Part shown: positions 6,385-10,447 of the stretch, piece after piece
Layout: every line of letters begins with the position of its first letter
Position numbering within the stretch: position 1 is the stretch's first letter
Assembly: GCA_031283015.1 (NCBI GenBank)
Contig: JAITCQ010000004.1
Span: forward strand, 1-10,447
Direction of reading: 5' to 3'
Length of the DNA: 10,447 bases
Source of the DNA: Candidatus Methanoplasma sp.
Lineage (GTDB): Archaea > Thermoplasmatota > Thermoplasmata > Methanomassiliicoccales > Methanomethylophilaceae
Notes under the pieces: model-generated
Database searches by the model: none
The model's input: the letters and a program-made list of their open reading frames with translations, nothing else
What the model was told of the DNA's origin: nothing
Translations under genes and position numbers: made by a program

Positions 6385-6508
6385 GGGGGATCCGCCGTCT
6401 GTCAGCCTTTGGGAGAGGACTGAGTTCGGACCGCCAGCGGCCCAACCTCTGCGAGCGTCGGGAATAAGTACAAAGACGTTATGTGCGATTATTGGAAAGA
6501 GTGGGGAA
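6381..6508 (+). other. Upstream region of pheA, no gene seen
   Basis: This 128-base stretch between the ATPase relic and pheA holds no convincing ORF. It contains complementary segments: TTGGG (6409-6413) with CCCAA (6441-6445), and AGAGG (6414-6418) with CCTCT (6446-6450). These two pairings exclude each other in a simple fold. A GGGG ribosome-site-like run lies at 6503-6506, two bases before ATG 6509, which is closer than usual. I recognise no known riboswitch. Confidence 0.4.
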
Positions 6509-7360
6509 ATGAAGATAGCTTATTTTGGACCGGAAGGGACATTCACCGAGCAGGCGGCAAGATGTTTCGCGGGTTCGATGGATGGCGAAGATATCTCTTT
6601 CTCGCCTCTCGCCTCGATCGAGGATGTGTTCGAAGCCGTCGAGACGGGGGCGGCGGACTGCGGCGTCGTGCCGATCGAGAATTCGATAGAAGGCGGGGTG
6701 AACACGACGATAGACACGCTGATCTTCGACGCCGATCTTTTCATCTCGAAGCAGCTGTCGCTGCCCGTAGTGCAGAACATGATGGTAAGCAAAAAGAATG
6801 CGGACGGAAGGGTCTCTAAGATCCTGTCGCACCCGCAGGCGTTGGCGCAATGCCGGAAATTCATAAACAAACACTATCCCGACGCTGTTACGGAGGCTTC
6901 GAACTCGACGGCCGAAGCGGCGAGGATCACCGCCGGCTGCGGCCTGGAAAGGGGTGGGACGGCGGCCATCGGCTCGAAGAATTCCGCCGAGATATACGAT
7001 CTTAAGATCATCCACGAGAATATCCAGGACGACAAGAACAACATGACCCAGTTCGTTCTTTTAACGAAGACTGACACGTCTGCCCCGATGATCGGCCGCA
7101 AGACGTCGATCGCGTTCTCCACCGAGCACAGGCCAGGGGAGCTCTACAAGATACTGGATATCTTTGCGTTATGGGACTTGAACATGACCAAGATCATGTC
7201 TCGTCCCACGAAAGGGCGGCAGTGGGAATATGTCTTTTTCATAGAGATCGAGGGGTACGAGAACGCCGCGGACGTGGCGGACGCTCTTACGATGATAAAA
7301 CGGAAGACCGTCTTCTTCAAGAATCTGGGTTCTTATCAGACGCTCGCGCCGCCTCAGTGA
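6509..7360 (+). CDS. pheA: Prephenate dehydratase with C-terminal ACT domain
   Basis: Converts prephenate to phenylpyruvate, the committed step to phenylalanine; cytoplasmic. The 283-residue product is a stand-alone dehydratase without a chorismate mutase domain. Seen: KIAYFGPEGTFTE at the N-terminus, CGVVPIENSIEGGV in the first lobe, ILSHPQALAQC and EASNSTAEAA in the second, and AAIGSKNSAEIY leading to NNMTQF (T180-Q181-F182), followed by an ACT domain at about 199-275. Two features depart from the family: the catalytic TRF is TQF, and the phenylalanine-binding motifs GALV/GALY and ESRP are GELY (210-213) and MSRP (230-233). Allosteric response to phenylalanine could therefore differ. ATG 6509 is chosen because the homology begins exactly there; the frame is open further upstream but unlike the family. 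It is convergent with gltB, and the two 3' ends overlap by 7 bases. Confidence 0.95.
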   Translation: MKIAYFGPEGTFTEQAARCFAGSMDGEDISFSPLASIEDVFEAVETGAADCGVVPIENSIEGGVNTTIDTLIFDADLFISKQLSLPVVQNMMVSKKNADGRVSKILSHPQALAQCRKFINKHYPDAVTEASNSTAEAARITAGCGLERGGTAAIGSKNSAEIYDLKIIHENIQDDKNNMTQFVLLTKTDTSAPMIGRKTSIAFSTEHRPGELYKILDIFALWDLNMTKIMSRPTKGRQWEYVFFIEIEGYENAADVADALTMIKRKTVFFKNLGSYQTLAPPQ

Positions 7361-10300
7361 ATTGCGTCCGCGCCTTTGGTCTCCAGGAGTTTCTTGTAGC
7401 CTATCGGCAGCACCTTCAGGAACCTGCCCGCGTTCTGTTCCCAGTCGCCGAGGATCTCCGCCGCCTTCCGGCTTCCGGTGTACCTCAGGTGGGACTCCAA
7501 CATCGACCTCAGCTCCGAACGGTCGCTCTCCGATTCCACGAGCAGAAGTTCGACCATGTCCATGTTGCATTGTCTGTCGAAGTTGCCGTTGTCGTTGAGC
7601 ACGTACGCAATGCCGGCGGACATGCCGGCGGCGAAGTTCCTTCCCACCTCTCCGAGTATGACCACCCTCCCGCCGGTCATGTATTCGCAGCAGTGGTCCC
7701 CCGCGCCCTCGGCGACGGCGGTCGCCCCGCTGTTCCTGACGCAGAACCTCTCCCCCACTTTCCCCGCGATGTAGACCTCTCCGCCGGTCGCCCCGTATAA
7801 CAGCGTGTTCCCGGCGATCACGTTCTGCCGCGGCGGCTCCCCTTCGTGGAAAATCGCTATCCTCCCTCCGGAAAGCCCTTTTCCGACGTAATCGTTGGCC
7901 TGTCCCGTCAGCCTGAATGTCATGCCTTCGGTGATGAACGCTCCGAAACTCTGGCCGGCGGTCCCCCTGAAAGAGATGTTCACCGTCCCGTCCCTGAGCT
8001 TCTTCCCCCGCCTGACCAGCTCCCCGGAGAGCATCGCCCCCACGGACCTGTCTACGTTGGATATCGTGTATTCGAGATTGACCTTCCCTCCGGTCTCCAA
8101 AGAGAGTCCGGCGTCCCTGATCATCTTCCTGTCGAGCACGTCCCCGAGGGTGTCCGGCTGCCCTTTCGTGCATGTCCTGGGACCTTCGGCCGGCATCTCG
8201 ACTATCCTTCCGATGTCTATGCTCCCGCTCCTCCGGCCGCCGGGATCCGCGCGGACGATCAGGTCGGACCTTCCGACAAGCTCGTCCACCGACCTTACGC
8301 CCATCTCGGACATCCTTTCCCTGACGTCCTCCGCTATGAACCTCATGTAATTGACGATGTGCTCCGCCCTGCCCGCGAACCTTTCCCTCTTCGCCGGGTC
8401 CTGGGTCGCGATACCCGCGGGGCAGGTGTTCGATTGACACTTCCTGCACATGACGCAGCCCATGGCCACCATGGGCGCGGTCGCGAACCCGTATTCCTCG
8501 GCGCCCAGGAGCGCCGCCGTGACCACATCCCTGCCGGTCTTCATCTGGCCGTCGACCTGTAACCTCACTCTATCCCTGAGCCCGTCGATCATCAGCGTCT
8601 GCTGCGCCTCCGCCAGTCCCAGTTCCCAAGGCATCCCGGCGTACCTTATGGACGACAGCGGAGAGGCGCCGGTGCCTCCGTCCGAGCCGGATATCAGGAT
8701 CTTGTCCGCCCCGGCCTTTACCACGCCCGCCGCCACCGTGCCGACCCCGGACTCCGCCACGAGCTTCACGTTTATCTTCGCCGCGGGATTCACGCACCTC
8801 ATGTCCAGTATCAGCTGCTTGAGGTCCTCTATCGAATAGATGTCGTGATGCGGCGGAGGGGATATCAGCGTAACCCCCGGAAGGGTGTGCCTTGTCGCCG
8901 CTATCTCTTTGTCCACCTTGTCCCCCGCCAGCTGGCCGCCCTCGCCGGGCTTCGCCCCCTGCGCGATCTTGATCTGTATCTCGTCGGCGCTGACCAGGTA
9001 TCCGACGGTCACTCCGAACCTTCCGGACGCCACCTGCTTGACCCTCGACCTTATGTCCCTGCCGTCCTTCGTGCGGACCGCCCTTGAAGGGTCCTCCCCG
9101 CCTTCGCCGGTGTTGCTCTGTCCGCCGATCATGTTCATTGCCTCGGCGAAGGTCTCGTGGGCCTCTTTGCTGATCGCTCCGAACGATATCCCCTGGCCGA
9201 CGAACCTCTTCATTATCGATTCGGCGGACTCCGTCTCCCTCAGAGGTATCTGGGTTCCCTTCCTCGATCCCATCAGGTCCCTTATGAAGAACCTGCCGCC
9301 GTCGGCGAGGTCCTTGAATTCCATGTACGCCTCGGCGTCGTTGTCCCTCGCGGCCCTCTGCAGCGCTTTGACCGCCGCCGGGGACCATGAATGTTTCTCG
9401 CCGTACTTGGTGTATCCGTATACGCCTTCGCCGCCCTGCGCGTCGCCGGGGCGGTCGAACGCCGCGGTATGCACGGACGCCGCGTCGTCCGCGATCTCCT
9501 CCAGCCCTATGCCGCCTATGTTGGACGTCGTGTTCCCGAAATGTTCTTTTACGAACCGCTCGTCGAGGCCGACCGCTTCGAAGAGTCCCGCGCCGATGTA
9601 CGACCTTATCGTGGATATCCCCATCTTGGACATCACCTTCATCAGCCCCTTCTCTGACGCCTTGATGAAATTGCGTTCCGCCGAGTCGGGGTCGATCTTC
9701 ATCCCGTCACGTTTGACGAGGTCCTCGACCAAAGCATGTACCAGATATGGGTTTATGACATTCGCGCCGTACCCGAAGAGCAGGGCGAAGTGCATCACTT
9801 CCCTGGGCTCTCCCGATTCGAGGACTATTCCGGTCTGTATCCTCTTCCTCTTCCCGAGGAGGTGCTGGTGCACCGCCGATACCGCCAGCAGCGAGGGGAT
9901 CGCGGCGTTCTCCTTATCGATTCCCCGGTCCGACAGCAGGATGTACGACCCGCCGTTGTCGACGGCGTCCTCGGCCTCCCCGCATATCCTTAAAAGGGCG
10001 TTCTCCAGCCCCGCGGCGCCCTCCGCCGCTTTGAAAGTTATGGGTATCTCGGTGATCTTGAATCCTCTGTACTTCAGATTCTTCAGGAGGTCCAATTCCC
10101 TGTTCGTAATCACCGGGTGGCGGACCTTGATCATGTTGAAGTTCTTTGGCGTCCGGTCGAGAAGGCTCTGCCGCACGTGGCCGATGTATCCCGTCACCGA
10201 CATCACCAGTTCCTCCCTTATCGGGTCGATGGGCGGATTGGTGACCTGCGCGAATGACTGCCTGAAGTAGTTGAAAAGCCTCTGAGGCTTGTCCGACAGG

Positions 10301-10447
10301 ACCGCCAGGGGGATGTCCGATCCGGTGGAGCCCACAGGCTCGCGCCCCTGGGTCATCATCGGCTCTATGATCTTTGATATCTCCTCCTTGGTGTATCCGA
10401 ACGCCGCAAGCTTGCTCTCGATGTCCGGGACGCTCCTTCCTATCTCC
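7354..10447 (-). CDS. gltB: Glutamate synthase large subunit (bacterial type), 5' end beyond window
   Basis: Makes two glutamates from 2-oxoglutarate and glutamine-derived ammonia using reducing equivalents; cytoplasmic flavo-iron-sulfur enzyme. About 1030 residues are visible. In order: the central domain (KEEISKIIEPMM, then LAVLSDKPQRLFNYF and AQVTNPPIDPIREELVMS); the FMN and synthase barrel (GGQSNTGEGGEDPSR, IAQGAKPGEGGQL, ISPPPHHDIYSIEDL, SGSDGGTGASPLSSI); the Fe-S loop GCVMCRKCQSNTCPAG (8419-8460); and the C-terminal GXGXG beta-helix (LSGGRIAIF through GATGGEVYIAG and MTGGRVVILG). Central, synthase and beta-helix domains in one chain is the bacterial arrangement, unlike the split archaeal genes, which suggests ancient transfer. 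The N-terminal glutamine amidotransferase domain, if present, lies outside, so glutamine dependence is not shown. The start is not in the window: the frame runs to base 10447, and the internal Met at 10359 is not a start. A separate small subunit (gltD) is not seen. Confidence 0.96.
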   Translation of the reverse strand, partial: EIGRSVPDIESKLAAFGYTKEEISKIIEPMMTQGREPVGSTGSDIPLAVLSDKPQRLFNYFRQSFAQVTNPPIDPIREELVMSVTGYIGHVRQSLLDRTPKNFNMIKVRHPVITNRELDLLKNLKYRGFKITEIPITFKAAEGAAGLENALLRICGEAEDAVDNGGSYILLSDRGIDKENAAIPSLLAVSAVHQHLLGKRKRIQTGIVLESGEPREVMHFALLFGYGANVINPYLVHALVEDLVKRDGMKIDPDSAERNFIKASEKGLMKVMSKMGISTIRSYIGAGLFEAVGLDERFVKEHFGNTTSNIGGIGLEEIADDAASVHTAAFDRPGDAQGGEGVYGYTKYGEKHSWSPAAVKALQRAARDNDAEAYMEFKDLADGGRFFIRDLMGSRKGTQIPLRETESAESIMKRFVGQGISFGAISKEAHETFAEAMNMIGGQSNTGEGGEDPSRAVRTKDGRDIRSRVKQVASGRFGVTVGYLVSADEIQIKIAQGAKPGEGGQLAGDKVDKEIAATRHTLPGVTLISPPPHHDIYSIEDLKQLILDMRCVNPAAKINVKLVAESGVGTVAAGVVKAGADKILISGSDGGTGASPLSSIRYAGMPWELGLAEAQQTLMIDGLRDRVRLQVDGQMKTGRDVVTAALLGAEEYGFATAPMVAMGCVMCRKCQSNTCPAGIATQDPAKRERFAGRAEHIVNYMRFIAEDVRERMSEMGVRSVDELVGRSDLIVRADPGGRRSGSIDIGRIVEMPAEGPRTCTKGQPDTLGDVLDRKMIRDAGLSLETGGKVNLEYTISNVDRSVGAMLSGELVRRGKKLRDGTVNISFRGTAGQSFGAFITEGMTFRLTGQANDYVGKGLSGGRIAIFHEGEPPRQNVIAGNTLLYGATGGEVYIAGKVGERFCVRNSGATAVAEGAGDHCCEYMTGGRVVILGEVGRNFAAGMSAGIAYVLNDNGNFDRQCNMDMVELLLVESESDRSELRSMLESHLRYTGSRKAAEILGDWEQNAGRFLKVLPIGYKKLLETKGADAIH

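Noticed and set aside
6245..6397. GGCGGAT (6245-6251) complementary to ATCCGCC (6390-6396), resembling the closing stem of an RNA element
   Set aside because: The interval between them is better explained as the ATPase relic; a 7-bp match over 150 bases is not strong evidence by itself.
5940..6508. Considered RNase P RNA, SRP RNA or a tRNA in the gene-poor interval
   Set aside because: I could not find the GAGGAAAGTCC or ACAGAA signatures of RNase P, the GGAAGG helix-8 motif of SRP RNA, or a T-arm plus acceptor pairing for a tRNA on either strand.
7169..8449. Minus-strand 426-codon frame overlapping the gltB 3' half in another frame
   Set aside because: Arg/Gly/Glu-rich frame-shifted shadow of gltB; the gltB frame carries all conserved motifs.
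8885..10270. Long plus-strand open frame (461 codons) opposite gltB
   Set aside because: Mirror of the glutamate synthase frame; Ser/Pro-rich low-information translation without recognisable domains.
1..10447. CRISPR arrays, insertion sequences, inverted terminal repeats or integration sites
   Set aside because: No regularly spaced repeats, transposase or integrase motifs, or paired terminal repeats were seen.

Overview
The window reads as archaeal chromosome. It encodes a group II chaperonin (thermosome), the promoters look like archaeal TATA boxes, and the DnaK has the short ATPase lobe and the local sequence (EGTSVGGKSFPSYVAF) that I associate with Thermoplasmata. Base composition is moderately GC-rich. 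A bacterial-type glutamate synthase and a relic of a DUF4143/AAA_14 ATPase fit a Methanomassiliicoccales-like host-associated methanogen, but that placement is inference; no 16S or methanogenesis gene is present.

Left part (1-5899, all minus strand): a protein-folding cluster. In transcription order it runs thermosome subunit, a hairpin in a 62-base gap, then grpE-dnaK-dnaJ packed as an operon (grpE and dnaK overlap by 13 bases, dnaK and dnaJ are 10 bases apart), then a TerC-family membrane protein cut by the left edge. The archaeal chaperonin and the bacterial-type Hsp70 machine therefore sit next to each other in the same direction and could be co-ordinated.

Middle (5900-6508): about 600 bases without an established gene. 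It holds a TATA element that reads well on both strands (thermosome leftwards, a small transcript rightwards), a 57-codon ORF (6041-6214) whose possible ribosome-binding site is locked in a 10-bp hairpin, a second promoter-like block, a 40-codon relic that looks like the two ends of a DUF4143-family ATPase joined after loss of the middle, and the leader of pheA.

Right part (6509-10447): pheA (prephenate dehydratase with ACT domain) on the plus strand, convergent with and overlapping by 7 bases the 3' end of a large minus-strand glutamate synthase gene (gltB type) that runs off the right edge. The two are metabolically linked through amino-acid synthesis (phenylpyruvate amination uses glutamate), but opposite strands rule out an operon.

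I found no clearly new system. The points most worth following are the small structured locus at 6000-6214, the internally deleted ATPase relic, the changed active-site and ligand-binding motifs of PheA, and the extra cysteine in the glutamate synthase Fe-S loop.
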